Positions 6,317 through 6,663 of a stretch of DNA of 6,663 bases are shown here, piece after piece. The notes beneath the pieces are model-generated. The model was not told the DNA's origin, ran no database searches, and worked only from the letters and a program-made list of their open reading frames with translations. The translations under genes were made by a program, and so were the position numbers. Within the stretch, counting starts at the first letter, position 1, and the number at the start of each line of letters is the position of its first letter. This DNA comes from CAIKLP01 sp039798705 (GTDB lineage Bacteria > Bacteroidota > Bacteroidia > Sphingobacteriales > Sphingobacteriaceae), in contig JBDKFN010000078.1 in assembly GCA_039798705.1 (NCBI GenBank), positions 1-6,663 of the forward strand, read 5' to 3'.

Positions 6317-6663
6317 ATAAGACCCGCGGCTTCTGATACCGTTTGCACAGGCAATAAGCAATTGTTTGATTTGCAAATATAAATCCAGCTTTGCTGCGCT
6401 TTAAATCTATTGAAGAAAATTGCCAAATTAGATTTCGATTCAGCTCCTGCATAAATCAAATTTGGATAATAATTTTTAGCCATTTCATTTCTAAGCTTTG
6501 CTGCAGCTGCACCTGTTACCACAAAAGTTGTAGTATTTGAAATACTATTCAACATTAAGCTAGCCCAATTTGAATATGATGAAACGTTATTGGATGTTTT
6601 AAGCAACATTGTATTCAAATTCTTTTCTGCCATTTGAATATAATCATCATGATTAAGTAAATG
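6313..6663 (-). CDS. C-terminal part of a YyaL/SSP411-type thioredoxin-domain protein, 5' truncated by window
   Basis: The frame is open from the window edge: ten codons (HLLNHDDYIQ) precede the internal Met at 6633, so that Met is not the start. 116 residues are visible. They fit, from memory, the C-terminus of the DUF255 / thioredoxin-domain-containing YyaL family (human SPATA20 is a relative). The matching landmarks are YIQMAEKNL, then SSYSNWASLMLN, then a small alpha/beta section with TFVVTGAAAAKLRNEMAKNY and YPNLIYAG, and the closing WIYICKSNNCLLPVQTVSEA with two Cys four residues apart before Leu-Leu-Pro. Full-length members are about 650-700 residues, with an N-terminal thioredoxin-like domain and an (alpha/alpha)6 barrel; those parts lie beyond 6663. 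The cellular role is poorly known. The gene converges on the lipoprotein gene, their stop codons sharing TTAA at 6313-6316. Confidence 0.82.
   Translation of the reverse strand, partial: HLLNHDDYIQMAEKNLNTMLLKTSNNVSSYSNWASLMLNSISNTTTFVVTGAAAAKLRNEMAKNYYPNLIYAGAESKSNLAIFFNRFKAQQSWIYICKSNNCLLPVQTVSEAAGLI

Noticed and set aside
6497..6515. Palindromic GCTGCAGCTGC in the YyaL-like gene
   Set aside because: It encodes the Ala-rich GAAAAK stretch; short overlapping palindromes are expected from consecutive GCA/GCT alanine codons.
6634..6663. Calling the minus-strand gene complete with a start at 6633
   Set aside because: The frame stays open to the window edge and the upstream residues fit the YyaL-type family, so the gene is truncated and not a 106-residue protein.

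Overview
The window reads as an ordinary chromosomal stretch of a low-GC (A+T-rich) member of the Bacteroidota. Four things support this. A secreted protease ends in a type IX secretion (T9SS) type A sorting domain. A DUF4783-type exported protein sits beside nadC. Shine-Dalgarno sequences are absent upstream of the starts. Three short intergenic stretches contain exact matches to the Bacteroidota -7 promoter element TAnnTTTG. I cannot place the organism below phylum. I found no phage, transposon, CRISPR array, tRNA or rRNA, and every part of the window outside genes is a gap of 64 bases or less.

Layout. Bases 1-75 (+) are the last codons of a gene that looks like a chorismate-binding enzyme (TrpE/PabB/MenF type). 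A perfect palindrome flanked by A and T tracts (76-105) follows and probably terminates transcription from both sides. Bases 124-4199 hold a four-gene minus-strand cluster. In transcription order these are a small exported DUF4783-like protein, nadC (quinolinate phosphoribosyltransferase, NAD synthesis), plsY (acyl-phosphate:glycerol-3-phosphate acyltransferase, phospholipid synthesis) and a secreted M43 (pappalysin-type) zinc metalloprotease with PKD and T9SS domains. Gaps are 29, 33 and 12 bp, so read-through is plausible, but -7-like boxes before nadC and plsY suggest internal promoters.

A 64-bp divergent gap separates this cluster from plus-strand gpmI (cofactor-independent phosphoglycerate mutase, glycolysis). 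The stop of gpmI overlaps the start of a small uncharacterised lipoprotein gene by 8 bp. That gene meets, tail to tail with a 4-bp overlap of stop codons, the 3' end of a minus-strand gene for a YyaL/SSP411-type (thioredoxin-like plus six-hairpin) protein that runs off the right edge.

The genes do not form one pathway: they are housekeeping functions (NAD, phospholipid, glycolysis) interspersed with cell-envelope or secreted proteins. I see no convincing undescribed system. The items most worth checking are the protease's probable cysteine-switch propeptide and its position behind plsY, the inverted repeat over the probable nadC promoter, the near-leaderless arrangement of gpmI, and the uncharacterised lipoprotein coupled to gpmI.
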